From positions 558,001 through 622,000 of the forward strand of contig NZ_CP097332.1 in the NCBI RefSeq assembly GCF_023516435.1: 64,000 nucleotides of DNA. The letters are read 5' to 3'. Origin of the DNA: Jatrophihabitans telluris (lineage in GTDB: Bacteria > Actinomycetota > Actinomycetes > Mycobacteriales > Jatrophihabitantaceae). The notes under the pieces were generated by a model. It was not told the origin of the DNA, did not search any database, and was given only the letters and a program-made list of their open reading frames with translations. This document shows, in pieces, positions 19,937 to 30,538 of the stretch (its first letter is position 1; every line of letters starts with the position of its first letter). Both the position numbers and the translations under genes were made by a program.

Positions 19937-21331
19937 TCACAATGCGGATACGGTCTGCCATGCCGCCGCGATGGTGGGCACCTCGTAGACCTTCAACCCA
20001 GCAACCAGGGACCAGTCCGACCCGTGCGGGACGAGCGCCTTGCGAAATCCGAGGCGCGCAGCTTCCGACAGGCGCCGCTGCACCCCGCTCACCCGCCGGA
20101 CGTCGCCCGACAGTGAGATCTCGCCGATGGCGAAGAGGTTGGCAGGTAACGGCCGATCGGTGGCCGCTGAAGCCACCGCCATCGCCACCGCCAGGTCCAC
20201 GGCCGGCTCACTGATCTTGATGCCGCCGACACTGGCGGCGTAGACCTCGCGTTCGGACAGCCGCTGCAGGTCGCTCAGCCGCCCCAGGACCGCCAGCAGC
20301 ATGTTCACCCGGGACGAGTCCAGGTCGGTGAACGATCGGCGCGGGCTGCCCGAACTCGCACCGTACGGGCTGACCAGCGCCTGCACCTCCGCGAGCAGGG
20401 GACGCCGGCCGGTCACCGTGACCGTGACACAGGTACCTGGCACCGCGATGTCGCGGGTGGACACGAACAGCCCGGACGGGTCGGGCAGTTCGTCGATGCC
20501 TTCCTCGTGCATCTCGAAGCAGCCGACCTCGTCGGTCGCGCCGAACCGGTTCTTGATGGCGCGAAGCATGCGCAGCGACGTGTGTCGGTCGCCTTCGAAG
20601 TAGAGCACCACGTCGACGAGGTGTTCCAGAGCTCGCGGACCCGCGATGGACCCGTCCTTGGTGACGTGCCCGACGAGCACCGTCGCGATTCCGCGTTCCT
20701 TGGCGATGGCGGAGATGGTGGCAGTGACCGCCCTGATCTGCGGAACCCCGCCCACTCCACCCTCGACCGTCGATGAAGCAATGGTCTGTACGGAGTCCAG
20801 GATCAGCAGACCGGGTTTGACCTCGTCGAGGTGGGCGATCACCGCGCCGAGGTCGTTCTCAGCCGCAAGGAAAAAGTCCTCGTGCATCGTGTGGGTGCGC
20901 TGCGCCCGGGCCCGGACCTGGGCCGTCGATTCCTCGCCCGTGATGAGCAGGGCGGGGGGACCGCCGCGTTGGGCGTACTTCTGCCCGACCTCGAGGAGCA
21001 AAGTGGATTTGCCGACCCCGGGCTCACCGGCGAGCAACAGCACCGCGCCCGGAACCAGGCCGCCGCCGAGCACGCGGTCCAGCTCGCCGATGCCGGTGGC
21101 CGCGGCGCGAGCGACGGCTGAGTCCGTCTTGCTGATCGGTTCGGCTGCGGTGCGCGGCGTGACGGCCGCGGGCCGGGTGAGGGCAGCAGCGCGAACACCC
21201 GCTTCGGCCATCGTGCCCCAGGCCTGGCACTCAGGGCAGCGCCCCACCCAGCGCACGGCGGTCATGCCGCATTCGGTGCAGGCATACCCCGGGCTGGCGC
21301 GCTTGGCGGACTTGCCGGACGAGGTGCTCAC
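19937..21331 (-). CDS. radA: DNA repair protein RadA/Sms
   Basis: RecA-like DnaB-type helicase helping branch migration in recombination. The 464-residue protein has an N-terminal zinc finger C18-x2-C21...C32-x2-C35, Walker A GEPGVGKST (102-110), the RadA-specific KNRFG motif (KNRFGATDEVG) and a Lon-protease-like C-terminal domain without serine protease function. Start GTG at 21331 with TAGCCT 7 nt upstream, consistent with a leaderless mRNA. A 108-bp gap separates it from disA. Confidence 0.96.
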   Translation of the reverse strand: MSTSSGKSAKRASPGYACTECGMTAVRWVGRCPECQAWGTMAEAGVRAAALTRPAAVTPRTAAEPISKTDSAVARAAATGIGELDRVLGGGLVPGAVLLLAGEPGVGKSTLLLEVGQKYAQRGGPPALLITGEESTAQVRARAQRTHTMHEDFFLAAENDLGAVIAHLDEVKPGLLILDSVQTIASSTVEGGVGGVPQIRAVTATISAIAKERGIATVLVGHVTKDGSIAGPRALEHLVDVVLYFEGDRHTSLRMLRAIKNRFGATDEVGCFEMHEEGIDELPDPSGLFVSTRDIAVPGTCVTVTVTGRRPLLAEVQALVSPYGASSGSPRRSFTDLDSSRVNMLLAVLGRLSDLQRLSEREVYAASVGGIKISEPAVDLAVAMAVASAATDRPLPANLFAIGEISLSGDVRRVSGVQRRLSEAARLGFRKALVPHGSDWSLVAGLKVYEVPTIAAAWQTVSAL

Positions 21332-21338
21332 GCGGCGA

Positions 21339-21344
21339 AGGCTA
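21339..21344 (-). promoter_or_regulatory. -10 hexamer TAGCCT, leaderless radA
   Basis: On the minus strand TAGCCT is followed by seven bases and the GTG of radA. Confidence 0.5.
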
Positions 21345-21384
21345 CGGGGGACTACCGACAGAAACGTCCAGACCCGCTGGCGGG

Positions 21385-22185
21385 TCAGCCTTCGGTGCTG
21401 GGGGACACCTGGACCGTCGGCGCCGAGCCGTTGCCGCCGGAGGTGAGCTTGACGGGCAGGGTGGCGTTGAGGGTCTGCCCGTCGCTGAAGGTGAACGTGA
21501 CCGGAACGGACTGCGCCGGGAAGAGAACCTGCTTGATGGCGGGCAGGGTGATCGTGACGCCCAGGGTGGAGTAGCCGACCTGAACAGAACCTCGAGCGGG
21601 AACCGGGATCGGGGTCGAGGACGCGGTGCCGGACGAGCCGGATGCCGACGCCGATGCCGATGCCGACGCGCTGGCGGAGGCGCTGCCTGAACTCGACGCA
21701 CTGGCCGAGGCTGAGCTGCTGGCCGAGGCCCCCGCGCCGGAGCTGTCGCTGGTCGGTTCGGCCGTCGAGGTGTCGCCGGCGCCGATCAGGCTCAGCACTC
21801 CATTACCGGAGGCAATGCTGGAGGTGACGCCGTCGAGCGTCACGTCCTTCGTGCCGTTGTTGACCAGCACCAGTTGCAACGTGACGTCACTACCGGCAGC
21901 GAAGCTCGGATTTCCGATTGGGGCGTTCACGCCGGCAGCGCGAATGCCCATCACTCCGGCGTTGGCCGTCACGCCATCGACCACCGGGACCTGATCTGCC
22001 GTCTGCGCGTGCTGTCCGGCGGCGCACCCCGTGAGCATCAACAAACCGGCCGCGGCGGCGAGCACGGCGCCGGTGATCGTGCGCGAGCAACGCGGCCGAC
22101 GGGCACGGGCGGGGGAGTCGAGGTGAGAAGTGCCCCGCGCGGTCTCCAGCGCGAACTGCAAGCGGTTGGACGTCTCGCTCACCAC
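21385..22185 (-). CDS. lpqE: LpqE-like lipoprotein
   Basis: Exported lipoprotein between radA and carD, where M. tuberculosis has lpqE (Rv3584). The signal region GAVLAAAAGLLMLTGC carries a lipobox LTGC (Cys about 54). The mature part has a beta-sandwich stretch (GNPSFAAGSDVTLQLVLVNNGTKDVTLDGVTS) similar to PCu(A)C/DUF461-type folds, then a Ser/Ala-rich low-complexity insert (SASASASS...) and a second beta segment. Role is unknown. Start GTG at 22185 or 22182: a GAGGAG site sits 5-8 nt upstream, whereas the outermost GTG at 22191 overlaps that site. Confidence 0.75.
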   Translation of the reverse strand: MVSETSNRLQFALETARGTSHLDSPARARRPRCSRTITGAVLAAAAGLLMLTGCAAGQHAQTADQVPVVDGVTANAGVMGIRAAGVNAPIGNPSFAAGSDVTLQLVLVNNGTKDVTLDGVTSSIASGNGVLSLIGAGDTSTAEPTSDSSGAGASASSSASASASSSGSASASASASASASASGSSGTASSTPIPVPARGSVQVGYSTLGVTITLPAIKQVLFPAQSVPVTFTFSDGQTLNATLPVKLTSGGNGSAPTVQVSPSTEG

Positions 22186-22482
22186 GGTCACTCCTCTGCA
22201 CAGGTCTCACTGGTCGACACGAGCTCGCAGGCTCACGCGTCATCGAAATCGCCCAAAGCCCGGTCCGGCACAGCCTAGCGAGGTCGCGGCGCTGCGTGTC
22301 CGGCCGGGTGGCGCCGTCACTGCCGAGTGCCGATCGCGAGCCGGTCGAGTGCCGTCGCGAGTCGGTCGCGAGTCGGTTGCGGGCCGGCCGCACCGTCGAC
22401 TGCAGGACGGTCGCAGGACGGTCGCAGGACGGTCGCAGTGCCGGTAGAGCGGGGCCGCTAGCACACGTCGACGATCATTTCG

Positions 22483-22497
22483 AGATCGGAACGATCT
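22483..22497 (+). promoter_or_regulatory. inverted repeat AGATCG-GAA-CGATCT upstream of carD
   Basis: Perfect 6-bp arms with a 3-nt spacer, ending 21 bp before the carD -10 hexamer, that is, over the expected -35 region. Candidate operator for an unknown regulator. Confidence 0.45.
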
Positions 22498-22518
22498 GGG
22501 CGTGTCGGGTCGGCGTGT

Positions 22519-22524
22519 TAGACT
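22519..22524 (+). promoter_or_regulatory. -10 hexamer TAGACT of carD
   Basis: TAGACT lies 25 bp before the carD ATG; an AAAGGGG ribosome-binding site (about 22535-22541) lies between, so this transcript has a short leader. Confidence 0.5.
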
Positions 22525-22549
22525 AATGAGAGCGAAAGGGGTTGCCTCT

Positions 22550-23041
22550 ATGACTTTTGAGGTCGGCGAAACCGTTGTTTACCCACACCATGGCGCTGCG
22601 AAAATCGAGGCAATCGAGAAGCGCATCATCAAAGGCGAAGAAAGGCTCTATCTCGTTCTGAAGGTCCAGCAAGGCGACCTTACGGTGCGAGTACCCGCCG
22701 ACAATGCCGAGATCGTCGGCGTGCGCGATGTGGTCGGTCAAGAAGGTCTGGATCGCGTCTTCGAGGTGCTGCGGGCCCCACACACCGAGGAGCCCACGAA
22801 CTGGTCTCGTCGTTACAAGGCCAACGGCGAGAAGCTCGCCTCCGGCGACGTGAACAAGGTGGCAGAGGTCGTTCGCGACCTGTGGCGTCGTGAAAAGGAC
22901 CGCGGCCTTTCTGCAGGCGAAAAGCGCATGCTCGCCAAGGCCCGTCAAATTCTCGTCAGCGAATTGGCATTGGCCGAGGGCACAAATGAGGACAAGGCTG
23001 AATTGGTCCTCGACGAGGTTCTCGCCGAAGCCGTCGCATAG
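22550..23041 (+). CDS. carD: CarD family transcription factor
   Basis: Binds the RNA polymerase beta subunit and stabilises open complexes, notably at rRNA promoters; essential in mycobacteria. The 163-residue protein starts [23 protein letters not shown], the Tudor-like RNAP-interaction domain, and ends in the helical DNA-binding domain ([31 protein letters not shown]...). The helix bearing the conserved DLWRR Trp is present. ATG 22550 chosen because the family begins [15 protein letters not shown] and AAAGGGG precedes it. Followed 27 bases later by ispD, as in mycobacteria. Confidence 0.96.
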   Translation: MTFEVGETVVYPHHGAAKIEAIEKRIIKGEERLYLVLKVQQGDLTVRVPADNAEIVGVRDVVGQEGLDRVFEVLRAPHTEEPTNWSRRYKANGEKLASGDVNKVAEVVRDLWRREKDRGLSAGEKRMLAKARQILVSELALAEGTNEDKAELVLDEVLAEAVA

Positions 23042-23068
23042 TTTTTGTATCCGGCCGGAGTCCACAGC

Positions 23069-23776
23069 ATGAAGTGCGCTGTGGTCGTTGTCGCCGCAGG
23101 CTCTGGGCAACGGCTGGCTGCAGGCCGGCCGAAGGCCCTGGTCGAACTGGACAACCGCCCACTCGTTGAGTGGGCGGTTTCCGCTTTTCTGGCGGTGCCG
23201 GCGATCGAGCAGCACGTCGTGGTCGCGCCGGTGTCCGACACGAACCTGGTCGCGTCGCTGGTGGGGCCGGCGGTCGTCGTCGTCGCGGGTGGTGCGGACC
23301 GTCAAGGCAGTGTTGCCAATGGTCTCGCCGCGCTTCGAGCGGACATCACCCACGTTCTCGTCCACGACGCAGCCCGACCCCTGGTGCCGGTCGCGGTCGT
23401 TGAGGCCGTCGTAGCCGCTCTGACCGCCGGAGCCCGGGCGGTCATCCCCGTCCTGCCGGTGACCGACACGATCAAGCAGATCGCCGAGGACGGAACGGTG
23501 TCAGGCACCCTGGATCGTTCGCGGTTACGGGCCGTGCAGACGCCACAGGGCTTTGACCGTGCGGTGCTCGTGCGTGCGCACGAAGCCGTTGGACACGATG
23601 CCGAGCGCACGGTCACCGACGATGCCGCGCTGGTCGAGGCGATGGGAATTCCCGTCGTGACCGTGGACGGATCCGATCTGTCGATGAAGATCACCACCGC
23701 CCACGATCTGCAGGTGGCCGCGGCGCTCGTCGAAGTCCATCGCCACGAAGCGGCCTGGGCCGGTGATCGGCGATGA
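23069..23776 (+). CDS. ispD: 2-C-methyl-D-erythritol 4-phosphate cytidylyltransferase
   Basis: Third step of the MEP isoprenoid pathway: CTP + MEP to CDP-ME. The 235-residue protein has the nucleotidyltransferase loop [21 protein letters not shown], the VHDAARPL metal/substrate motif and TPQGF. ATG 23069 is preferred (GGAG upstream) over a TTG at 23045. Stop overlaps the ispF start (ATGA, 23773-23776), so the enzymes of steps 3 and 5 are translationally coupled. Confidence 0.94.
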   Translation: MKCAVVVVAAGSGQRLAAGRPKALVELDNRPLVEWAVSAFLAVPAIEQHVVVAPVSDTNLVASLVGPAVVVVAGGADRQGSVANGLAALRADITHVLVHDAARPLVPVAVVEAVVAALTAGARAVIPVLPVTDTIKQIAEDGTVSGTLDRSRLRAVQTPQGFDRAVLVRAHEAVGHDAERTVTDDAALVEAMGIPVVTVDGSDLSMKITTAHDLQVAAALVEVHRHEAAWAGDRR

Positions 23777-24249
23777 GCGCCCTTCCCCGGGTTGGCACAG
23801 GCGTCGACGTCCACCCCATCGAGCCCGGCCGAGACTGTTGGATCGCCGGACTGTTCTGGCCCGGGGTCGACGGCTGCTCTGGACATTCCGACGGCGACGT
23901 CGTGTGCCACGCGGCCTGCGATGCTCTGCTCTCGGCCGCCGGACTGGGCGACCTCGGTGCGGTGTTCGGCACGAACGCTCCCCGGTGGGCCGGAGCGTCA
24001 GGGCTCGAGTTGCTCGCCGAGGTCGCGCGCCGGGTGATCGACGCGGGATGGCAGATCGGCAACGTCGCGATCCAGTTGATCGGCAACGAACCCAAGATCG
24101 GCCCGCGCCGGAGCGAGGCCGAAGCCGCCCTCTCGGCGGTCCTCGCCGCACCGGTCAGCATTTCGGGGACCACGACGGACGGGTTGGGCCTCACGGGCCG
24201 CGGCGAAGGCGTGGCCGCCATCGCGACCGCTCTGGTGATCACGGCCTGA
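23773..24249 (+). CDS. ispF: 2-C-methyl-D-erythritol 2,4-cyclodiphosphate synthase
   Basis: Cyclises CDP-ME 2-phosphate to MEcPP. The 158-residue trimeric-fold protein keeps the zinc ligands in [10 protein letters not shown] and [16 protein letters not shown], the DLGAVFG block and [17 protein letters not shown] at the C-terminus. Convergent with the transsulfuration gene, with a 38-bp gap. Confidence 0.95.
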   Translation: MSALPRVGTGVDVHPIEPGRDCWIAGLFWPGVDGCSGHSDGDVVCHAACDALLSAAGLGDLGAVFGTNAPRWAGASGLELLAEVARRVIDAGWQIGNVAIQLIGNEPKIGPRRSEAEAALSAVLAAPVSISGTTTDGLGLTGRGEGVAAIATALVITA

Positions 24250-24287
24250 GCGAGCCGTTTGGGCCGTCCGAGCCGCGATCACGACGT

Positions 24288-25418
24288 TCAGGCCAGCGCC
24301 TGCGCGAGGTCGGCCCACAGATCCTCGACGTGTTCGATACCCACCGACAGCCGCACGAGTTCGGCGGGCGTGCCCTGGGCGGCCTCCCCGGCGTAGGCGC
24401 CGCGCCGCTCGATCAGCGATTCGACGCCCCCGATGCTGGTGGCGTGGGTGATGAGACCTACTCGGGAGCAGACCGCGTCCGCCCGGGCAAGGGTGTCCGT
24501 GGTGAAGGACAGCAGAGCCCCACGATGAGTGAGCAGCTGGGCGATCAGGCTCGCCTGGGGGTGGTCCGGGTCCCCGAGATAGTGCACGCCGGTGACCGCC
24601 GGATGTTCGGCCAGCCGCCGTGCGAGCACTGCGGTGCTGTCGCACGCCCGTTCCAGCCGGACCGACAGCGTCCGCAACCCGCGCAGCGCGAGATAACCCT
24701 CCAGTGCGCCCGGGACCGCACCGGTCAGGGTGCGCCGCTGCCGTAGCTGCTCGGCCAGCGCCGGATCGGAGGTGCTGAGCACGCCCATCAACAGGTCGCT
24801 GTGTCCGGCGATCCACTTGGTGGCCGAATGCATCACGACGTCCGCCCCGTGGTCCAACGGACGAAGGCCCAGCGGCGTCGCCACGGTGGCGTCGACAACC
24901 GTGCGGACACCCCGCGCTCGCGCCGCGGTGGCGACGGCGGGCAGGTCCAGGACCTGCAACAGGGGATTGGTCGGCAGTTCCAGCCAGGCCAGGGTGGCGC
25001 CGTCCAGAGCGGCCACGACGGCAGCGGTGTCGGTCTGGTCGACGGTGCGCACCGTGATCCGGCCGAGCCGAACCTGCTCGTCGAGCAGGTTGCGGTGGAA
25101 GTTGTAGTAGCTGGCGGGCGCGACGACGACAGCCCCGACCGGCAGCGACTCGATCACGGCGGCCGCCGCGGCCATCCCGGAGGAAAAGGCGATGCTCGCC
25201 CCGTCCCGGTCGCCGTCGGGTGCCCCCTCGGCCGCGGCCATCGCCGTTTCGAACGCAACGGTGGTGTCCTGGCCGTCCCGGGCGTAGCCCCGCGCCGAAC
25301 CGGCGTGAAACGTCGCCGTCAGCACGACCGGCGCATTCACCGGGGCGCCTGGTTCGTGGGCCGGCCGGCCGGCGGCCACGATCACTGACTCGGGTCGAAG
25401 GGGGTGCCGCGGGGTCAT
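24288..25418 (-). CDS. PLP-dependent transsulfuration enzyme (cystathionine gamma-synthase/lyase family)
   Basis: A 376-residue Cys/Met-metabolism PLP enzyme. Visible are FSSGMAAAAAVIESL (cofactor-phosphate region), SYYNFHRNLL (Tyr stacking on PLP), VDATVATPLGLRPLDHGADVVMHSATKWIAGHSD with the Schiff-base Lys, and the C-terminal RLSVGIEHVEDLWADL. Whether it makes or breaks cystathionine, or cleaves methionine, cannot be told from motifs alone. Start ATG 25418: a TACGGT hexamer six bases upstream suggests a leaderless transcript. Divergent from the F420/PPOX gene with only 49 bp between. Confidence 0.88.
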   Translation of the reverse strand: MTPRHPLRPESVIVAAGRPAHEPGAPVNAPVVLTATFHAGSARGYARDGQDTTVAFETAMAAAEGAPDGDRDGASIAFSSGMAAAAAVIESLPVGAVVVAPASYYNFHRNLLDEQVRLGRITVRTVDQTDTAAVVAALDGATLAWLELPTNPLLQVLDLPAVATAARARGVRTVVDATVATPLGLRPLDHGADVVMHSATKWIAGHSDLLMGVLSTSDPALAEQLRQRRTLTGAVPGALEGYLALRGLRTLSVRLERACDSTAVLARRLAEHPAVTGVHYLGDPDHPQASLIAQLLTHRGALLSFTTDTLARADAVCSRVGLITHATSIGGVESLIERRGAYAGEAAQGTPAELVRLSVGIEHVEDLWADLAQALA

Positions 25419-25424
25419 GAGCCG

Positions 25425-25430
25425 ACCGTA
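25425..25430 (-). promoter_or_regulatory. -10 hexamer TACGGT, leaderless transsulfuration gene
   Basis: Minus-strand TACGGT followed by six bases and ATG at 25418. Confidence 0.5.
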
Positions 25431-25467
25431 GTCGGCAGCGATGCGCGATTTTTGGTTGGATCGACTC

Positions 25468-25878
25468 ATGACTGTTCCGACCAGCGCCCCTGTCCCTCTG
25501 CCGGCTCAGGCCAAAGAACTGCTCGACGCCGCCAACTACGTCATCGTCGCAACCTCCAATACCGACGGATCTCCGCAGACCTCGGTGCTGTGGGCCACCT
25601 ACGACGGTGACGATCTCCTGCTCTCGACGATCCAGGGCCGCAAGAAGGAGACGAACTGGCTGCGCGACCCTCGTACGAGCGTGCTCATCCTGGATTCGGC
25701 GGACATGCACACCTACGTCGAGGTGCGCGGCACCGTGTCCATGACGACCGACGGAGGGCCTGAGTTGATCGAGCGGTTGTCGCAGAAGTACGCGGGCCGG
25801 CGGTACACCGGCGACGAGGGGACCGACAACGTCCGGGTCGTGGTACGGGTGAGGCCCACCAAGGTGCACGTGCGCTGA
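25468..25878 (+). CDS. PPOX-class, probably F420-dependent, oxidoreductase
   Basis: A 136-residue split-barrel flavin/deazaflavin protein: AANYVIVATSNTDGSPQTSVLWATYDGDDLLLSTIQGRKKETNWLRDPRTSVLILD is the standard fold of the TIGR03618-type F420 family, widespread in actinobacteria. ATG 25468 is chosen because conserved sequence begins soon after it; TTGGAT six bases upstream could be a weak leaderless -10. Substrate is unknown; relatives reduce quinones, biliverdin or other conjugated systems. Confidence 0.85.
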   Translation: MTVPTSAPVPLPAQAKELLDAANYVIVATSNTDGSPQTSVLWATYDGDDLLLSTIQGRKKETNWLRDPRTSVLILDSADMHTYVEVRGTVSMTTDGGPELIERLSQKYAGRRYTGDEGTDNVRVVVRVRPTKVHVR

Positions 25879-25905
25879 CGGTCCGGCTCGGCCGTCGATC
25901 TCCCC

Positions 25906-25911
25906 TAGGAT
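25906..25911 (+). promoter_or_regulatory. -10 hexamer TAGGAT, leaderless cysS
   Basis: TAGGAT, six bases, then GTG at 25918. Confidence 0.55.
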
Positions 25912-25917
25912 TGCCGG

Positions 25918-27330
25918 GTGAGCATCAGGCTGTACGACACCGAGACCAGGACGGTGCGGGACTTCCTCCCGCTCGAGCCCGGCAAGGCGTCGATCTACCT
26001 GTGTGGCGCGACCGTGCAGTCCGCGCCCCACATCGGGCACCTGCGCTCCGGGCTGAACTTCGACATCCTCCGCCGTTGGCTGAACTACCGCGGCTACGAC
26101 GTGACCTTCGTCCGCAACGTGACCGACATCGACGACAAGATCCTCGCGAAGTCGGCGGAAGCCGGCCAGCACTGGTGGGCCCACGCCGCGACGTACGAGA
26201 CTGCTTTTCGGCAAGGCTACGAGACCCTCGGGTGCCTGCCCCCGACGATCGAACCCCGCGCGACCGGCCACGTGCCGGAGATGATCGAGCTGATGGCCAC
26301 GCTCATCGAACGCGGCCACGCCTATGCCGTCGATGGTGACGTCTACTTCGACGTGCGTTCCTGGCCCTCGTACGGGGAACTGTCCGGCCAGAAGCTGGAC
26401 AACATGCAGGCGGCCGGTGATTCGGTCGGTGACAGCCGTAAACGCGATCCCCGTGACTTCGCGCTCTGGAAGGCGACCAAGCCGGACGAGCCCGCCGACG
26501 CCTCTTGGGCGACGCCGTGGGGCCGCGGCCGGCCGGGCTGGCACCTCGAGTGCTCGGCGATGGCCGGCAAGTATCTGGGCGACACCTTCGACATCCACGG
26601 TGGCGGCCTGGACCTCACCTTCCCGCACCACGAGAACGAGATCGCCCAGTCCAAGGCGGCCGGACGCGGCTTCGCCCGCTACTGGATGCACAACGGCTGG
26701 GTCACCATGGCCGGCGAGAAGATGTCGAAGTCGCTGGGAAACACCGTGCTCGTCAGCGAGATGGCCCGTCGGTGGCGTCCGGTCGAACTTCGGTACTACC
26801 TCGGCGCCGCGCACTACCGCTCCGCGATCGAATACTCGCCGGACGCGCTCGATGAGGCCGCGACGGCGTGGGGACGCGTGGACAACGCGCTGGCCCGAGC
26901 GAAGGAACTCGTCGGCGACGACGTTCCCGACGCGCCCGTGCCGAACGACTTCGCGATGGCCATGGACGACGACCTCGCCGTCCCGGCCGCCCTGGCCGTG
27001 CTGCACCGTACGGTGCGCTCGATCAACAACCGCGTGGACGCCTGGACGAACACCGATGACGACGAGCAGGGCCTTATCGACGATCTCGCCGAGTTGGCGG
27101 CGATGATCGACGTACTGGGCCTGAACATGCCGAGCGCGGTGGCCGGGGAGTCCGCTGCCCTCACCGAGACGGTGGATCATCTCGTCCGTCTCGCCCTGCA
27201 ACAGCGGCAGGCTGCCCGTGAACGCAAGGACTACCCCGCCAGCGATGCCATCCGGGACTCGCTGGCGGCCGCGGGAGTGAGTGTCGAAGACACCGCTGCC
27301 GGACCCCGATGGAAATTGAAGGAACACTGA
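25918..27330 (+). CDS. cysS: cysteine--tRNA ligase
   Basis: Class I synthetase charging tRNA-Cys. The 470-residue protein has zinc ligand C29 (IYLCGATVQ), HIGH motif [10 protein letters not shown], the zinc-binding GWHLECSAM and [14 protein letters not shown] in [12 protein letters not shown] and the C-terminal DALR helical region. GTG start supported by a leaderless -10. It has the plain CysS lead-in at the position of mycobacterial cysS1, so it is not the mycothiol ligase MshC. Its stop TGA shares an A with the rlmB ATG (27330). Confidence 0.94.
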   Translation: MSIRLYDTETRTVRDFLPLEPGKASIYLCGATVQSAPHIGHLRSGLNFDILRRWLNYRGYDVTFVRNVTDIDDKILAKSAEAGQHWWAHAATYETAFRQGYETLGCLPPTIEPRATGHVPEMIELMATLIERGHAYAVDGDVYFDVRSWPSYGELSGQKLDNMQAAGDSVGDSRKRDPRDFALWKATKPDEPADASWATPWGRGRPGWHLECSAMAGKYLGDTFDIHGGGLDLTFPHHENEIAQSKAAGRGFARYWMHNGWVTMAGEKMSKSLGNTVLVSEMARRWRPVELRYYLGAAHYRSAIEYSPDALDEAATAWGRVDNALARAKELVGDDVPDAPVPNDFAMAMDDDLAVPAALAVLHRTVRSINNRVDAWTNTDDDEQGLIDDLAELAAMIDVLGLNMPSAVAGESAALTETVDHLVRLALQQRQAARERKDYPASDAIRDSLAAAGVSVEDTAAGPRWKLKEH

Positions 27331-28289
27331 TGGCTGGAAACTCATCCCGCAAGGGAGCGGTGCGCAAGTCCAAGAAGGGTGCCGTCGTCGGATCAGGCGG
27401 CAATCGAGCTCGTGGCCTGGCCGGCAAGGGCCCAACACCCAAGGCCATCGAGCGCACCGGACATCCGGCGGCACGCCGCGCCGCTGCCGCCGAAAAGCGT
27501 GGTGCGGGTCCGCGTCGCGGCGCACCCGGCAAGAACTCCGACGCTCCGGAGCTGCTGGTCGGCCGCAACCCGGTCGCGGAGGCGCTGCGGGCTGAGATCC
27601 CGGCCAAGGCGCTGTACGTCGCGGTCGGGATCGAGTCCGACGAGCGGGTGACCGAGGCGATCCACCTGGCCGCCGACCGGGGCCTGCCGATCCTGGAGGT
27701 TTCGCGCGCCGAGATCGATCGGCGTACCGGCGGGATCCTGCACCAGGGCATCGCGTTGCAGATCCCGGCCTTCCAATACGACGAGCTGCCCGACCTGCTC
27801 GACCTCGTGCGGCAGTCGACGGCCACCCCGCTGCTGGTTGCCCTTGACGGCGTCACCGACCCCCGCAACCTCGGCGCCATCATCCGGTCGGCGGTTGCCT
27901 TCGGCGCGCAGGGCATCATCGTGCCGTCGCGACGGTCGGCCGGCGTGACCGCGACCGCTTGGCGGACATCGGCAGGCATGGCCGCGCACCTTCCGGTTGC
28001 GCAGGTGACCAACCTCGTCCGGGCGCTGAAGGACTGCCAGAAGGCCGGCATGTCGGTGGCCGGGCTGGACGCCGACGGCGACACCACGCTGGACGAGCTG
28101 CCCTTCGCCGCCGACCCGTTGGTGATCGTGGTCGGTTCAGAAGGCCGTGGACTGTCCCGGCTGGTGGGCGAAACCTGCGACGTGCGGGTGTCGATCCCGA
28201 TGTCGGCGCGGGCCGAGTCGCTCAACGCCTCGGTTGCCGCAGCGGTGACCCTGGCCGAGGTGGCCAGGGTTCGGCGCCTGTCGGACTGA
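27330..28289 (+). CDS. rlmB: 23S rRNA (guanosine-2'-O-)-methyltransferase RlmB (SpoU family)
   Basis: SpoU/TrmH methyltransferase modifying G2251 of 23S rRNA. A basic N-terminal tail of about 75 residues ([14 protein letters not shown]...) common in actinobacterial members precedes the substrate-binding domain ([14 protein letters not shown]). The SPOUT knot follows: [35 protein letters not shown] and [18 protein letters not shown]. One-base coupling to cysS is also the mycobacterial arrangement. Confidence 0.93.
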   Translation: MAGNSSRKGAVRKSKKGAVVGSGGNRARGLAGKGPTPKAIERTGHPAARRAAAAEKRGAGPRRGAPGKNSDAPELLVGRNPVAEALRAEIPAKALYVAVGIESDERVTEAIHLAADRGLPILEVSRAEIDRRTGGILHQGIALQIPAFQYDELPDLLDLVRQSTATPLLVALDGVTDPRNLGAIIRSAVAFGAQGIIVPSRRSAGVTATAWRTSAGMAAHLPVAQVTNLVRALKDCQKAGMSVAGLDADGDTTLDELPFAADPLVIVVGSEGRGLSRLVGETCDVRVSIPMSARAESLNASVAAAVTLAEVARVRRLSD

Positions 28290-28297
28290 GCGGGTGC

Positions 28298-28780
28298 CTA
28301 GTCGGTCCGCGAGTGGGACAGGTCGAAGCTGAAGTCGAACTCGGTGCCGGCCTTGTTGCGGTAGTGCAACCGCATCGAACCGCCCGCGCCTGAGTACTTA
28401 CCCGTGCCGCCGATGACGGCCACCGTGGAGTCGCCGGCGTCGTAGAACGGTCCCTCCACCACCAGGGACCCGCCGGGCAGGATCGTGGTCCACGAGCATT
28501 CGTAGGCGGCGCCGACCTTCGTCCGGATGCAGGAGCCCTGGTCGCTGCCGATCTGCTTGTGGTCGGCCGCGTCATAGATCGGATTGCCGAACGCGAGCAC
28601 GTCACCCAGGCTGTCGCCGACGGGTCCGGTGTCTGCAGTGGTGTCGGTAACGGCATGCTCGACCACGGTGAAGTGCTTGCTGTGATCGGACGAACTGGTT
28701 CGCGTTGCGGCGGCGGCGCCCCCGGCGAGGGCAACGGTGGCGGTGACGGCGACCGCGGTGACAACGATGGCTTTGTACAT
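28298..28780 (-). CDS. secreted allene-oxide-cyclase-barrel/dirigent-like protein
   Basis: A 160-residue exported protein with signal peptide MYKAIVVTAVAVTATVALAGGAAAA (cleavage after AAA, about 25). The mature domain reads as an antiparallel barrel: DSLGDVLAFGNPIYDA, GSCIRTKVGAAYECSWTTILPGGSLVVEGPFYDAGDSTVAVIGGTGKYSGAGGSMRL. The GGTGKYxGAxG segment is the hallmark of AOC-barrel/dirigent-like proteins in actinobacteria. Two Cys in the mature part probably pair. Catalysis is not implied. Convergent with rlmB, 8-bp gap. Confidence 0.72.
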   Translation of the reverse strand: MYKAIVVTAVAVTATVALAGGAAAATRTSSSDHSKHFTVVEHAVTDTTADTGPVGDSLGDVLAFGNPIYDAADHKQIGSDQGSCIRTKVGAAYECSWTTILPGGSLVVEGPFYDAGDSTVAVIGGTGKYSGAGGSMRLHYRNKAGTEFDFSFDLSHSRTD

Positions 28781-29147
28781 CGGCTGACCTCTCGGCTGGC
28801 GAATCGAGCGCCCGGTCGGGCTGGCGCGACCGTACCGCCACGATGATCAAGCCCGCGAGAAGTGTCGCGTCAAGTTCTCGGCCGAAGTCCTTGAGTGAGG
28901 GCACCGCCCGCCGATCAAGATCATTGGAGGCCACCCAAGGGGACCGGATGACGTCGGGGGGACGAAGTTCGGTCGACCGTGCTTCCACCGCAATTGTGCG
29001 GCCCGAGGTATCAGCGACAGCGGCGTGTCGCGATGCTTCGGGCCGCACAAGGCGTTTTGGAGGGGGGACGCGGTCGGTGGTCCGCGTCCCCCATCTTCAG
29101 GACGTGCGCGTCCGGTTCACAGACCGGACGTCAGCAACTCGGTGTGC
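28781..29147. other. gap with nested inverted repeats, no gene supported
   Basis: No frame here has protein-like composition in agreement with a start signal. The stretch 28994-29092 holds a 13-bp inverted repeat (28994-29006 / 29038-29050, TTGTGCGGCCCGA), an inner 6-bp hairpin GCGACA/TGTCGC and a separate 11-bp hairpin. The rest (28781-28990) shows nothing I can name. Confidence 0.5.
29063..29092 (-). terminator. hairpin downstream of the msiK-like gene
   Basis: 11-bp perfect stem GGGGGACGCGG / CCGCGTCCCCC with an 8-nt loop, 56 bases after the stop of the minus-strand ATPase gene. It lacks a T-tract. Confidence 0.5.
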
Positions 29148-30263
<1,116 letters not shown>

Positions 30264-30538
30264 GGAAGATCCCTTCGGTGTGATGAGACCGCGCCGGGTA
30301 CGGATCGCTGGGCCTAATCAGCGATCTCACGGATTTCCGACCGGGAATGGTGCCCATCTCCACCGACTGCAGACGGCATCCCCGACCGGCGTAGCGGTCT
30401 GGACTACGTCATCACACCCGCTGCAAGCGCTGCCGTCAAGCAATTCGCCCGCATTGGTGCTCCGGCGGACCCATCCGCGCCGCCGCTTGGTGCGGAGCTT
30501 CGGCTCGTCCGGCCTGGGCCGGAGGATCAGTTGCCGGC

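Noticed and set aside
23998-27525. 1175-codon minus-strand frame spanning ispF to rlmB
   Set aside because: It crosses cysS and other well-supported genes antisense and has Arg/Gly/His-biased composition with no domain.
28602-29048. 148-codon minus-strand ORF upstream of the secreted barrel protein
   Set aside because: It overlaps the signal-peptide region in another frame and lies mostly in inverted-repeat DNA; no start signal.
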